A DNA stretch of 64,000 nt from Paenibacillus lactis (GCF_017873605.1 NZ_JAGGKI010000009.1:62001-126000), one strand, 5' to 3'. Shown: positions 18,723 to 29,066, counted from the first letter of the stretch. The notes: generated by a model not told the origin, from the letters alone. A program made the numbers and translations.

Positions 18723-19625
18723 TCATTTATCTGTAAAAATATCCTCTGCCAGCCAATCCATCTGTCTGATCGGCTCCGGTCCGCTGTCCATTCCAAACAT
18801 GCGAAGGAGCTGCTTCGCATTATCGGATGCATCGCCTCCCGAGTTGTTATTGAAGATAATCCAGCATTGGCTCGTCTCCTCAAGCAGCTTCAGCACGGAT
18901 TCCCTCCACTGCGCAAGCTCATCTTCATTGTACCTGTACAAATAACGGACTTCCCGCCAATTCGGCTGCCCGCCCGTATGCCACCCTTTCTCGTTGCGGC
19001 CATGCATCCGAATCATGACGGCATCCTCGCGGGTTGCGGCAAGAACGGCCGGTACCGATCCGATTCCCGCCTGGGGCTCATCGGCAATGCTGTGAATCCA
19101 CCCCTCGCTTCGCATGAAATCCAGCGTCTTCTCCCGGAATTCAGGTGCGAACCAGGTCTGGTGGCGAAACTCCAAGGCGACCGGCAGATCCTCCATCCAC
19201 TCCCGCGTCCGTTTCAAAATGTCCACATGCTTCCGCTCGCAGCCAAACCACGGCGGGTATTGAAACAGCACCGCTCTCAGCTTGCCGGCTGCTTGAAGGA
19301 CCCGGACCGAAGCCCGAAACTCGTCGAACATGCTTCTCGTGCTGGAATATTTCGATAAGGTGCCGCCCCTGGCATGGCCGGTCATGCCTTGATAGGCTTT
19401 GACAATGAACCCGAAATGGCCGGGCACCGTCTGGGCCCATTTGTCCATCTGGTCCGGGGAGGGAATCGCGTAGAACGAGTTGTCCATCTCCACGATCGGA
19501 AAATGCCGTGCGTACATGCCCAGCCGATCGGAAGCCTTCGCTCCATCATCGTACAGCTTCTCGTGGTCTCCCCAGCCGGACAGGCCGATCTGGATTCTTC
19601 GCTCGATTTGTTCTTCCTTTACCAT
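18723..19625 (-). CDS. DUF72 domain protein (YecE/YunF-like)
   Basis: A 300-aa TIM-barrel-like protein of the DUF72 family. The motifs IQIGLSGWGDHEKLY, HFPIVEMDNSFYAIPS, GHFGFIVKAYQGMTGH, LFQYPPWFGC, LEFRHQTWF and IFNNNSGGDASDNA follow the family order. Function is unknown; DUF72 proteins are related to endonuclease IV-like and sugar isomerase-like barrels. ATG 19625 is favoured by GAGAGG upstream; ATGs at 19631 and 19661 are possible. Confidence 0.85.
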   Translation of the reverse strand: MVKEEQIERRIQIGLSGWGDHEKLYDDGAKASDRLGMYARHFPIVEMDNSFYAIPSPDQMDKWAQTVPGHFGFIVKAYQGMTGHARGGTLSKYSSTRSMFDEFRASVRVLQAAGKLRAVLFQYPPWFGCERKHVDILKRTREWMEDLPVALEFRHQTWFAPEFREKTLDFMRSEGWIHSIADEPQAGIGSVPAVLAATREDAVMIRMHGRNEKGWHTGGQPNWREVRYLYRYNEDELAQWRESVLKLLEETSQCWIIFNNNSGGDASDNAKQLLRMFGMDSGPEPIRQMDWLAEDIFTDK

Positions 19626-19745
19626 AGCCATCCTCTCACTTGCATCATCTGCATCCACCAAGGACTCATATTTATTAACCCGATACGTCCGGAATTAAAA
19701 GCCTGCAACCGAATCACTCACCATCAGTATATGACTGAATCTTCT

Positions 19746-20255
19746 TTATGTACGGTCATAGAACACATGTCCCGCATCCAAGCGGCCTTCGGCAACCCGA
19801 ATGATGCCGTGCGAATATTGAGGCTGTCTTCGCTTATCCGTCGGAGAGCCGGGATTGAAGAGCAACGTGCCCCGAACCGACTCCATATACGGAATATGGG
19901 AGTGACCGAATACGATCATATCCACGTTGCTTCCCTCAAATGCCTTCAGCGCGCGTCCTGGCGTCGTCCCGCCTTTTCCGTGTCCATGCACAATTCCGAT
20001 CCGATGACCAAGAACCTCAACGATCTTCTGGTATCCCAGCTTCGAAATAACTTCCTCCGGATCTGTATTGCCGGCTACGCCTTCGACCGGAGCATAGCGG
20101 CTGAGCTGTTCATAGACATTCCAGCTCGACCAATCGCCCGCATGCAAAATAAGCTGCGCTTCCTTCAAGTCCTCCAACAACCGAGAGGGCAGCTGCTTGC
20201 TTCGCATGGGTATATGGGTATCCGATACCACGACGATTTTGTAAGGCCTGCTCAT
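19746..20255 (-). CDS. Metallophosphoesterase, YfcE/MJ0936-like
   Basis: A 169-aa calcineurin-like phosphodiesterase. Metal-binding motifs appear in family order: SDTHIP, HAGDWS, GNTDPEE, HGHGKG and FGHSHIPYME, together with NPGSPTDKR. Members are two-metal phosphodiesterases of uncertain physiological substrate. Start ATG 20255 has GAGGAGGG upstream. It lies 120 bp upstream of the DUF72 gene on the same strand and may be cotranscribed with it. Confidence 0.88.
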   Translation of the reverse strand: MSRPYKIVVVSDTHIPMRSKQLPSRLLEDLKEAQLILHAGDWSSWNVYEQLSRYAPVEGVAGNTDPEEVISKLGYQKIVEVLGHRIGIVHGHGKGGTTPGRALKAFEGSNVDMIVFGHSHIPYMESVRGTLLFNPGSPTDKRRQPQYSHGIIRVAEGRLDAGHVFYDRT

Positions 20256-20518
20256 GATTTCCCTCCTCTTCACTGCCGGTTCGATCCCTTTACGGTATCG
20301 AAGGCATCGCTACCTACTATCCTAGCAAAAACCGCTGCTGAATCAAAATAATCGGCAAAAGTTAAAACGGCCCCCACGTTTTCAGGTCAGCCGTTTGATT
20401 CGTTTTTTTCAAATGAATGTTCTTAGATGGGCATTCCCGTGAATAGAATGGTACGAGCCATCTTCTGTACAAGCCATATGAAAATTCAGGTACCGTAATA
20501 GGGGAGGAAATCGTTGTC

Positions 20519-21154
20519 ATGAGCATGATATTCAGCTATATCCTATTGGGACTCTCGCTCTCTGCGCCGCTTGGTCCTATTAATGCAGCCCAGCTCGACC
20601 AAGGGATCAAAAAAGGGTTCTGGCATGCCTGGATGTTTGGAATCGGTGCCGTGCTGGCGGATATCCTGTACATGATTCTCGTCTATTTGGGCGTCGTTCA
20701 TTTCCTGAGCACCCCCTTCATGCAGACATTCCTGTGGCTGTTCGGTGCATTCGTGCTCATCTATACAGGCGTAGAAAGCATCATCAATGCAAGGAAGGTA
20801 ACAATCAGTTCAACGAGCGGCGGAGAATCGGTTATGAAAACGCTGGTCTCCGGCTTCCTGATGTCCGTCTCCAATCCGATGACCATTCTGTTCTGGCTCG
20901 GGATCTACGGCTCCATTCTGGCAAAGACGGCGGCCGATAATGGTACAGGCCAGCTGTTCGTCTACAGTATTGCCGTCATTTCAGGAGTCGTCTTGTGGGA
21001 TTTCTTCATGGCCATGGTGAGCAGCATGTTCCGAAAATATTTAAGCCAAAGAGCAATATCGGTAATTTCCGTGCTCTCTGGCCTCTCATTGGTTGTATTC
21101 GGTTTGTATTTCGGGATTCGTGCGGTGTCGCTGCTGTATCCCGTGCTGTTCTAA
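20519..21154 (+). CDS. LysE-family amino acid exporter
   Basis: A 211-aa membrane protein of the LysE/RhtB family with six hydrophobic segments and the family N-terminal signature LSAPLGPINAAQLDQGIKKG followed by W-x-G-x-GA. The second conserved block GFLMSVSNPMTILFWLGIYG is present. GGGGAGG lies 11 bases before ATG 20519; ATG 20525 is an alternative. Its stop codon overlaps that of the convergent APC permease by 4 bp. Confidence 0.88.
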   Translation: MSMIFSYILLGLSLSAPLGPINAAQLDQGIKKGFWHAWMFGIGAVLADILYMILVYLGVVHFLSTPFMQTFLWLFGAFVLIYTGVESIINARKVTISSTSGGESVMKTLVSGFLMSVSNPMTILFWLGIYGSILAKTAADNGTGQLFVYSIAVISGVVLWDFFMAMVSSMFRKYLSQRAISVISVLSGLSLVVFGLYFGIRAVSLLYPVLF

Positions 21155-22530
21155 CGGGCAGGCTTCGGACGCAGCTTGGGCTTGCCCGCCTTCTTGGATT
21201 CTTGGGCGGATTTCTTCCAAACCCTCTGCATGAACAATACGACGATGCCGATCATGACAATAAAGCCGAAGCTGATCCACAGCCCCGGGCGGCTCGTCGG
21301 ATGAAATGCGGTGCCGCTTACCCCTGCGGCGATCATCAGCATGCCGGCGAAGCGTTTGATATGCCCCCATACGGTAAGCCGGATGATTTTCCCGGCCGTA
21401 ACCAGAATGAAGAACCAGTTGTACAGCAGCATTAAGCCGGCGGCAGTCGTAAGATATTCATATATTTTGCCCGGTATCAGGAGCGACAGTATGATCGACA
21501 CGGCAAGCCCGGCTGCGGTTAGCGCCAGCGCGAACACAGGTGTTTTTCGCCTGGTTTTCTTTTTGGCAAATACCTTCGGAGCGTCTTGGTCCTCCGATAA
21601 CGTGACCAACATGGTGGTTACGGCATAGAGCGATGCCACCATCGTCGAAAATCCTGCAATAATCAGGACCGCATTAAAGACATGCGGGACGAAAGGAAGA
21701 TTATACGACCCTAATGCTACAACAAACGGGCTTTTGGCCGGAGAGAAACGGTTCCATGCCACCATCATGACGGCTAGCCCTATCGATATAATATAAACGA
21801 TGGACAGCAGCAAAATCATGATCTTTCCTGACTTCGGCGCCTCCTTCGGGTTCTTTAACCGTACGGCCATCACCCCCATCACTTCGATTCCCCCAAATGC
21901 GTAAAAAGCAAAGATCAGGGATGCCCACAGCCCCCTTCCCCCTGCTGCGAAAAAATCTCCCCAGCTCGCCGGAAGCTGCGGCCTTGCCCCTCCGCGAAGC
22001 CATCCGAAGCATGCCGCAGCGGCAATTGCCAGGAACATGACAATCGCCGCAATTTTCAGAACGGCCAGCACATTCTCCAGCCTGTCAAAGCCCTTGTTGC
22101 CGATCCATATGACAAACAACCCGAGTACTGCATAGCCGCAAGCGAATATCCACATCGGGATGTCCGGAAACCAGAAGCGCGAGAAGATGGATAGCGCCGT
22201 CATCTGACTCCCCATAATCAGCACCTCCGCGCACCAGTACATCCATCCGGTCGAGAATCCCGCCCATCTGCCGTAAGCCTGCTTTGCGTATGTTCTGAAG
22301 GAGCCCGGCTGCGGGTCATCCGCCGTCATTCGTGCCAGCATATCGAATACGAGATACGTGGCGCAGGCGGCTATCACGATCGAGATGAGAAACGCCGGCC
22401 CGCCAACCCGGATACCAAGCGCCGATCCAAGGAAATAACCTGTCCCGATAGTCGATGCTACGCCTAAGAGGGATAGCTGCCACCATTTCAACGTGCCTTT
22501 TCTGTTTCTTGACTTCCTTCCTCTGCTCAC
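21151..22530 (-). CDS. APC-family amino acid permease
   Basis: A 459-aa transporter with about 12 membrane segments. The first segment carries the substrate-binding GTGYFLG motif (in GVASTIGTGYFLGSALGI), and the family signature continues with QPGSFRTYAKQAYGRWAGFSTGWMYW (spread over residues 75-100). The start is taken as GTG 22530 with GGGGG eight bases away; an in-frame start at 22632 would add an unlikely 34-residue hydrophilic leader. It is convergent with the LysE gene and divergent from the ger operon. Confidence 0.82.
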   Translation of the reverse strand: MSRGRKSRNRKGTLKWWQLSLLGVASTIGTGYFLGSALGIRVGGPAFLISIVIAACATYLVFDMLARMTADDPQPGSFRTYAKQAYGRWAGFSTGWMYWCAEVLIMGSQMTALSIFSRFWFPDIPMWIFACGYAVLGLFVIWIGNKGFDRLENVLAVLKIAAIVMFLAIAAAACFGWLRGGARPQLPASWGDFFAAGGRGLWASLIFAFYAFGGIEVMGVMAVRLKNPKEAPKSGKIMILLLSIVYIISIGLAVMMVAWNRFSPAKSPFVVALGSYNLPFVPHVFNAVLIIAGFSTMVASLYAVTTMLVTLSEDQDAPKVFAKKKTRRKTPVFALALTAAGLAVSIILSLLIPGKIYEYLTTAAGLMLLYNWFFILVTAGKIIRLTVWGHIKRFAGMLMIAAGVSGTAFHPTSRPGLWISFGFIVMIGIVVLFMQRVWKKSAQESKKAGKPKLRPKPAR

Positions 22531-22741
22531 ACAAGCATCCCCCAATCTTGTAGTCCTACAAAAGCTTACCTTATTATGCAGGGTTGCGAATGGCTTTATG
22601 TACCGGGCGCTCGCCCTATTTATGGCTTCCAAGAGGGTCAGCCTATTGACGTTTTTCCCCCTCCATGATTGGATGAGATCGCATATTTTGGGTATTTCCC
22701 GAGAACTCTAAGCCGTATAAAAGCCGGTAAGGAGGATGAGC

Positions 22742-23839
22742 ATGTCAGGGGGAAGCGGAATTCCAACGAATCAGGCATTTATGATGATGATGCTAACAGC
22801 CGGCTTGACGAACCACGTCATGATCATTCCGGTGCTCATTGAAACATCGGGGCGGGACGCCTGGATCACGATTCTTGTTTCCGCCGTTTTGTTTCTTCCA
22901 TGGGTGCTTCTGATTTACGGCATTATCCGTAAGCTTGGAGACCGCACCATCCGGCAGGCGATCGATGAGAGCAGCGGCAAGGGTGCACGAATGGTTATCA
23001 TGGGCATGTCGGCTTTGTACTTCATCTCGTTTGCCTTTTACACGCTCAAGGAAGTGATCGACTGGACGAAATCCACCTATTTGCTGCAGACTCCCGTCAT
23101 CGCCACGTCCCTGATTCTGGTCTTGCTATGTCTGGTAACCGCGCGACAAGGATTACGGACAGTCGGCATCTCTGCGGGAATTCTGCTGCCCATCGTCGTA
23201 CTTCTTGGCATATTTGTATCCGTTGCAAATTTTAAAGTGAAGAACTACCACTATCTGATGCCGGTACTTGAGCATGGCTTCACCCCGGTCCTCAAGGGTC
23301 TGCCGGTCATGTTCGGGGGGCTGTCGCAGTTTATATTGATCCTGTTTCTTCGGCCGTATCTTCAGAAAAAGCCTCGTTTCCTGACGGTGCTTGCGATTCA
23401 CGCCGTACTAGTGTTCTTGACATTCGGTCCCACGATAGGCGGCATTGCGGAATTCGGACCTGAAGAGATGAAACTGCAGCGTTATCCGGCCTATGAGCAG
23501 TGGCGCCTCGTAAAGCTCGGCAAATTCGTTGAGCATGTCGACTTTCTGTCCATCTTCCAGTGGCTGAGCGGAGCCTATATTTCCATCTCGCTATCGATTT
23601 ATTTGCTGTGCGAGACGCTGCTGCCGCCTTCGAAGCGAAGCGTCGGTATACTGGCAGTCTCCTTGCTAATGATCATTCTCTGCGCATCGCCCATCAGTAA
23701 TCTGAAGATGTACTATGTCATGGCCGACTATTTCTTGCCGATCTCCAGCATCTACCTCACCGTACTGAGCGTACTCATGTTCCTCCTGATTCGAAGACAA
23801 CCGCATCACAGCTCAGCGAAAGGAGAGAATTCTTCATGA
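22742..23839 (+). CDS. GerAB-type germinant receptor permease subunit (operon 1)
   Basis: A 365-aa APC-superfamily membrane protein with about ten hydrophobic helices. Bacillus and Paenibacillus GerAB/GerBB/GerKB proteins form the ligand-sensing subunit of spore germinant receptors in the inner spore membrane. ATG 22742 is used because AAGGAGG is too close to ATG 22736. It is the first gene of a B-A-C operon and overlaps the next gene by 4 bp (ATGA). The nutrient sensed cannot be predicted. Confidence 0.87.
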   Translation: MSGGSGIPTNQAFMMMMLTAGLTNHVMIIPVLIETSGRDAWITILVSAVLFLPWVLLIYGIIRKLGDRTIRQAIDESSGKGARMVIMGMSALYFISFAFYTLKEVIDWTKSTYLLQTPVIATSLILVLLCLVTARQGLRTVGISAGILLPIVVLLGIFVSVANFKVKNYHYLMPVLEHGFTPVLKGLPVMFGGLSQFILILFLRPYLQKKPRFLTVLAIHAVLVFLTFGPTIGGIAEFGPEEMKLQRYPAYEQWRLVKLGKFVEHVDFLSIFQWLSGAYISISLSIYLLCETLLPPSKRSVGILAVSLLMIILCASPISNLKMYYVMADYFLPISSIYLTVLSVLMFLLIRRQPHHSSAKGENSS

Positions 23840-25242
23840 TAACCTTGGAAAGTCTACAAGAACGATTTGCCGATTGCGACGATATCCTTATTTCAACGTT
23901 CCCTGGTATCGACGATGCCAAGCAGCCTTGGGCCATATTGATCTATAACGTCTATATGAGCGACACGGCGTTGATCTCCAAAATCATTCTGCCCGTCATC
24001 AACGATAAATGGAAAGCTTGCAGCGATCAGAACAAAGCCTTCGATCCCTCCGAGCTGAAAATGCAGCTTAGCCTGGAACAAGTAACGGATGAGGATGCAC
24101 TTGTAGATCATATTTTTTCAGGGGATGTAGCGCTGTATTTCCCGAGCAGCGATAAGCTGTATTCATTTAGCGCGGCGAATAATATTTCAAGATCCCCGGA
24201 GGAAAGCTCCTCCGAAACCTCGATCAAAGGCCCAAAGGACGGATTCGTCGAGGAATTGGACACCAATGTAGCCCTCATACGCAAGCGCATGAAAACGACA
24301 GATCTCGTCTTTACCGTGTTTGAGCTGGGTGACCGGAGTAAAACCTCTATTGGAATCATGTATCTCAAAGATAAAGTCATCCCTGAGACGGTGGATGAAG
24401 TTACCAAGAAGCTTCAATCGTTCAATGGGGAATCGCCTACCGGCATCGCAGAGCTGGCTGAGCATATATCTCCGTACCGGTACAGCGTGCTGCCGATGTT
24501 CGATTATACCGGCCGGCCGGATCGGGCCTATGATTCCTTGACGCGCGGCAGGTTGATCATCATCATACAGGGAAGTCCGGTCGTTCTGGTCGCGCCGGCC
24601 AGCCTCATGCAGCTTCTATTCGCGACCGAGGATCCCCAAATGCCATACTACTACGTCTTTCCATGGAGACTGCTACGGCTGCTGGGTTTTCTGATTTCCA
24701 TCATGCTGCCGGGATTCTATATCACGGTTGTGTCCTTTCATCAAGACCAGATCCCGTTCCCGCTCCTAGCTACGATCGCCAATACCCGGCTCGGCCTTCC
24801 GATTCCAACCGGATTCGAAATGCTGATCATTCTGTTTCTGCTGACGCTGCTTCGGGAAGCCGGCATACGGATGCCTTCTCCGATCGCTTCAACGATTACG
24901 GTCGTTTCCGGCATCATTATCGGGGACGCAGCGATACGGGGCGGATTCTTCTCCCCGACCATGACGGTGATCGGTGCGCTGTCCTTTGTGGCCGGCTCAA
25001 CCCATACCAACGAGGATTTCGTCGTCACACAGACGATTATGCGGTACTTCATCCTTGGTTTATCTGCCATTCTCGGCCTATTCGGCTTCTTCGTATCGGT
25101 ATTCTTTATCGTCCAATATATGGCTCACCATCGCCCGTTCGGACAGCCTTTTCTGGCTCCCTTCTCCCCGTTCTCTTTGTCCAAGGTCGTGCGAAACCTG
25201 ATGAGACTCCCTGATAAACGGAAGAAAGGCGGGGCGATATGA
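23836..25242 (+). CDS. GerAA-type germinant receptor channel subunit (operon 1)
   Basis: A 468-aa GerA-family protein with a large N-terminal soluble region (about 1-240), 4-5 membrane helices (IMLPGFYITVVSFHQDQIP, LREAGIRMPSPIASTITVV) and a cytoplasmic C-terminal tail. GerAA subunits oligomerise into the nutrient-gated cation channel of the germinant receptor. Start and stop overlap the flanking genes by 4 bp each, so the three subunits are translationally coupled. It serves as the intact reference for the frameshifted paralogue at 26645. Confidence 0.92.
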   Translation: MITLESLQERFADCDDILISTFPGIDDAKQPWAILIYNVYMSDTALISKIILPVINDKWKACSDQNKAFDPSELKMQLSLEQVTDEDALVDHIFSGDVALYFPSSDKLYSFSAANNISRSPEESSSETSIKGPKDGFVEELDTNVALIRKRMKTTDLVFTVFELGDRSKTSIGIMYLKDKVIPETVDEVTKKLQSFNGESPTGIAELAEHISPYRYSVLPMFDYTGRPDRAYDSLTRGRLIIIIQGSPVVLVAPASLMQLLFATEDPQMPYYYVFPWRLLRLLGFLISIMLPGFYITVVSFHQDQIPFPLLATIANTRLGLPIPTGFEMLIILFLLTLLREAGIRMPSPIASTITVVSGIIIGDAAIRGGFFSPTMTVIGALSFVAGSTHTNEDFVVTQTIMRYFILGLSAILGLFGFFVSVFFIVQYMAHHRPFGQPFLAPFSPFSLSKVVRNLMRLPDKRKKGGAI

Positions 25243-26378
25243 AGAAGCTTCTCTGCCTCTTCATCATCATGTCCGTGCTGCTTGCCGGCTGCTGGGACAA
25301 CAAAGAGGTCCAGGACATCAATTATATTACCGCGCTCGGAATCGATTACAAGGAAGATCAGTATATCATCTATGTTCAGATGCTTGATTTTGCGACGATT
25401 GCCAGACAGGAAGGAACAAAACAGACCGAAACGGCACCGATTTGGGTCGGCAGGGGAACCGGAAGCACGCTCTCGGATGCGCTGATCGATCTTTACACGG
25501 CAAACCAGCAGCGGATTTCTTGGGGGCATGTGACGGCGTTGGTGCTTGGCGAGTCTGTACTGGTGCCCGAACGGTTGTCCCAAGTATTCGATATGACGAA
25601 CCGGTCGCAAGAGATCCGCTATACCAAATGGATCTACGGAACCAAGGACTCGATGGAGGATCTGTTTACCGTGTCGCCTTTTTTCCAATTGTCTCCGCTG
25701 CATTCGCTGCTCCATGAGCCGCAGGAGAGCTATCGGCAATTCTCGTTCATCCGCCCGATCCAATTCGTGAACTTTATCCGTCTCTATCGTGAAGATGCGG
25801 CTACCGTCGTTCTTCCTTCCCTCCAGATTACCACGGCAAACTGGACGGAAAATTTAAAGCAGCATCCGCTGCTTGAAGTTAACGGCGCATTTTTGATACA
25901 GCATCAGACCCTGAAGGGATGGATGCAACGTTCCGATCTCGCCGGTATCCGCTGGCTCTCCACGCCCGAGACACGCGCTTCCCTGGTCGTATTTTCCGGA
26001 ATCAAAGCGGCTGGCAGCATCTACCTGGAGAATCCGAAATCCGCCATTGAGATCATACGCGAAGGAGAGGAGGTCTATTACCGGATCAAATTGAACGTTG
26101 ATGGAATGGTCCAAAATATTTATCAGAAGACTCGCATTGGCGAAATGAAGAAGCTAACTGAGGCTTCGCTCCGCGAGGAGATTCGGAATACCTTCCTGAA
26201 AACCGCAGCCATTCATGCCGACCCCTATCAATTAGGCCTTCAGCTTCGCCGAGCCGATCCCAAGCTATGGGACGAGCTGAGGAAAGAGAAGCGGGAAATG
26301 CATCAGGCATCGCTGCGTGAGATTGACGTTCAAGTAAGCCTTCGCTATTGGGGTCAGCGCAAAAATATAAACCGGTAA
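25239..26378 (+). CDS. Ger(x)C-family germinant receptor lipoprotein (operon 1)
   Basis: A 379-aa lipoprotein. The signal peptide MKKLLCLFIIMSVLLAGC ends in a lipobox, with the lipidated Cys at 18 followed by WDNKEVQDINYITALGID, the hallmark of GerAC proteins. It anchors and stabilises the receptor at the inner spore membrane. The C-terminus ELRKEKREMHQASLREIDVQ is echoed in the remnant at 30205. It is the last gene of operon 1 and is followed by a hairpin at 26434-26468. Confidence 0.92.
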   Translation: MKKLLCLFIIMSVLLAGCWDNKEVQDINYITALGIDYKEDQYIIYVQMLDFATIARQEGTKQTETAPIWVGRGTGSTLSDALIDLYTANQQRISWGHVTALVLGESVLVPERLSQVFDMTNRSQEIRYTKWIYGTKDSMEDLFTVSPFFQLSPLHSLLHEPQESYRQFSFIRPIQFVNFIRLYREDAATVVLPSLQITTANWTENLKQHPLLEVNGAFLIQHQTLKGWMQRSDLAGIRWLSTPETRASLVVFSGIKAAGSIYLENPKSAIEIIREGEEVYYRIKLNVDGMVQNIYQKTRIGEMKKLTEASLREEIRNTFLKTAAIHADPYQLGLQLRRADPKLWDELRKEKREMHQASLREIDVQVSLRYWGQRKNINR

Positions 26379-26433
26379 AACGGATATATATTATAGAAGC
26401 AAAAATTTAAATCTTGTAGCTTTTAACCGCTAT

Positions 26434-26468
26434 AGAAACCCTGCACTTTTTACAAGCACAGGGTTTCT
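26434..26468 (+). terminator. Hairpin between ger operons 1 and 2
   Basis: A perfect 10-bp stem AGAAACCCTG / CAGGGTTTCT with a 15-base loop. Only a weak T-rich tail follows (CGCATTTCAT), so termination may be partial. Confidence 0.55.
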
Positions 26469-26644
26469 CGCATTTCATATCGGCTCTTCGCTTGAATTTC
26501 TCGCGCTTTCCCTCGCTTTCGGGATCAGCCTCAGCTTCTTACCCCAAGACTGTAGAGTGCATCAACACGCGGATTATGCATAAACTGGTGGCTGCAATGG
26601 AAATGATATCTATTAATCGTTTTGACGGGGGGAGTGATCTCGGT

Positions 26645-27978
26645 ATGGAACTTAAAGAAAGCCTGGCTGCCTATTTTAAAGAAAACGCCGATTATTTCCA
26701 TGTTGAAATTCGATTGCTGCAATATGAAGTTCAGATCATCGGTCTGGATTCTTTGGTTGATCTGCCCCAGAGCATCGCGTCCCTTCAAACCCAAACCTCA
26801 AACCTGGTCCATGCTTCACTCCAGCCCGCTGCTCTTCTGAAAATATTGGGCAAGCTTATTGAGCCTAAGCTGGAAGCGATTGTACCTGAAATCATAAAGG
26901 GCAATCTGATCCTATTCGAACCCAAGTCCGGGACTTGCAGCGCCGTCCTTCCGATATCCAAAAATGTCACCCGTTCCGTTACTTCACCCGAGACCGAAAA
27001 TACGCTTTACGGAGCAAGCAGCGCTTTTCAGGAGGATATCAATACGAACATCGGCATTTTGCGAAAGCATTGCTCCGGAGGCTCCATGCAAGTGGAGACC
27101 TATAAAGTCGGGAAGAATTGCCCTAAGTCATTATTGTTAATTTATCATGAGAATCGGGTCGCCCCCCGGTTACTGCATTCCGTTCAAGCGAAAATCAAGG
27201 CGGGACGGGACCAGGAGGTTGATCATATTCAGCAGCTCGGGAACATTCTGGGCGTGAACCCATGGTCGTTCGTCCCCAACTTCAACATGACGGAAATGCC
27301 GCAAAATGCGGCCCATTCCCTTCAACAGGGCAAAATCGTACTCATGATAGACCGTTATCCTTTCGCGATTATTTTGCCTAGTCTCATTATGGATATGTTC
27401 TGTTTGAAGGATGATTATAATTACGCCCTCCCCTTCATGTACCTGATCCGGTTCTTAAGAATCGTTGGCGCCTTGATCGCTACGATCATTCCCGGATTAT
27501 ATGTTGCCCTGGTATCCGTCAATCCCGAGGTTCTAAGACTTCAGCTGGCCTTATCGATTGCAAACAGCAGACAGGATGTCCCTTATCCTGCCTTTGTCGA
27601 GACACTCTTGCTTCTCATTGTTCTCGAGCTCATTCTGGAAGCGAGTGTGCGTCTTCCCAAAAGCGTCGGCCCCACCATTACGATGGTTGGCGGTATTATC
27701 TTGGGCCAGGCCGCCGTATCCGCCAAACTTGTCAGCAATCTGCTGATTATCGTTCTGGCAGGCACAACCATTGCTTCTCTACGGTTGTCGGATTTCAGAA
27801 CTCGGTGACTTTACGCGTGTTCAAATATGTGCTGATTATCCTATCCGCCATCTACGGCATGCTGGGTCTTCTCGCCGGGATCGTTGTCGTATGTGCTTAC
27901 TTAGGTCAACAAACAAGCATGGGCATTCCTTACTTATCGTTCCCTGCATTCAATAAGAAGGATGAGCGAAATGGATAA
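26645..27978 (+). pseudogene. GerAA-type subunit with a 1-bp frameshift (operon 2)
   Basis: The reading frame from ATG 26645 (GGGGGAG upstream) encodes a GerA-family protein up to about 27777, then runs out of frame and stops at 27808. One frame over, the expected family C-terminus continues without a break: STVVGFQNSVTLRVFK, then LSAIYGMLGLLAGIVVV, then GIPYLSFPAFNKKDE, stopping at 27978. Restoring one base in GCTTCTCTACGG at 27773-27784 gives a full-length protein of about 444 aa. Either the gene carries a real 1-bp deletion that would remove the last helix and tail of the channel subunit, or the assembly has an error. The downstream B and C genes look intact, which argues for a recent change or an error. 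Confidence 0.85.
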
Positions 27979-29065
27979 GAGCGGTTATCAGGCAACCATT
28001 TTATACGTCGTTTGTCATATGGGGCTTATCTTTTTTCTCTATCCGTCCGATCTGTTTACAGCCATGGACATGGGACACTGGATCGGAATAGGGATAAGCT
28101 ATGCGCTCCATACCGCTGCACTTTACGTTTATCTGAAGGGGCTCACCTGGACTGCCCAGAAGAACGTCGTGGATATGTTCCGCAGCACCGGAACCTTTTT
28201 CACTTGGCTGTTGTTGATTCCCGTCTTCTTTTATTTTGGCATAGCGATCATCATAACGCTGAGAGCGTATTCGGAGATGCTGACCTTGGTCTTTTTATCG
28301 AGCACGCCGTTATGGGCGATCCAGCTGCTATTGATCGGCATTGCTTTTCTTATGGCCTGGCAAGGAATGGCCAGCATGGCACGCACCGGGGTCCTCTTGG
28401 TTATCCTGTTTTCGTTCCCCATTTTGTTTGTTCTCTGCCTCAGCTTTCAAAATGTGGACTGGTATTATTTGCTGCCGATCATAGATCGCGAGCAGACCTT
28501 CCATTTCTTAATCAAGCCCGATTTTCTGGTCAGTTTATTCGTGTATGCAGGCGGCTTCTTTTTTCTGGGGCTGTTACCTCCGTCCATACATATCAGTCTA
28601 AAAAAAATGATGCTGGGCTGCCTCCTCCTGCTTCCCATGTTCCTGTTATCGGTATATTTGCCGCTCCTGACCTTTGGGCAAGCAACCGCCGAATTGTACG
28701 AGTTCCCCATGCTCATGACCATCGACACCGTGAATATTACATGGCTCTTGTTCGATCGGATCACGATTTTTTTCCTGTTGAGCCTGATGGCGTTTGCCAT
28801 GCTGTACTTGGGAGTCACGCTATGGATTCTCTTGACGCTTACGAAGCGTGCAATTCCGGTTATCCCGAATCTCTACCTGTTGATTGTACTGACTGCCGGA
28901 TTGTTTGCCATTTCCATGGCTATTCCCAACTGGGATTTCCTGAAGAAGCTGCAAGGGTGGATCATACCTCTCAGGATGTATATTTTTCTGATCGTTCCAC
29001 TGATCACGTTCATCATCGGATGGCGGCACAAGCATAAAGCAAGCCGCACAACGGAGGTTACTTAA
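27971..29065 (+). CDS. GerAB-type germinant receptor permease subunit (operon 2)
   Basis: A 364-aa membrane protein with about ten helices, of the same family as 22742-23839 but clearly diverged from it. ATG 27971 has AGAAGG nine bases upstream; ATG 27962 is an alternative. It overlaps the shifted reading frame of the gerAA pseudogene by 8 bp, so normal translation of the A gene would couple into this one. A long alternative frame inside it is a shadow. Confidence 0.85.
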   Translation: MDKSGYQATILYVVCHMGLIFFLYPSDLFTAMDMGHWIGIGISYALHTAALYVYLKGLTWTAQKNVVDMFRSTGTFFTWLLLIPVFFYFGIAIIITLRAYSEMLTLVFLSSTPLWAIQLLLIGIAFLMAWQGMASMARTGVLLVILFSFPILFVLCLSFQNVDWYYLLPIIDREQTFHFLIKPDFLVSLFVYAGGFFFLGLLPPSIHISLKKMMLGCLLLLPMFLLSVYLPLLTFGQATAELYEFPMLMTIDTVNITWLLFDRITIFFLLSLMAFAMLYLGVTLWILLTLTKRAIPVIPNLYLLIVLTAGLFAISMAIPNWDFLKKLQGWIIPLRMYIFLIVPLITFIIGWRHKHKASRTTEVT

Positions 29066-29066
29066 T

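Noticed and set aside
28012..29037. A 341-codon frame within the second gerAB gene
   Set aside because: Same strand, other frame; the GerAB frame has the ribosome binding site, membrane helices and operon fit.
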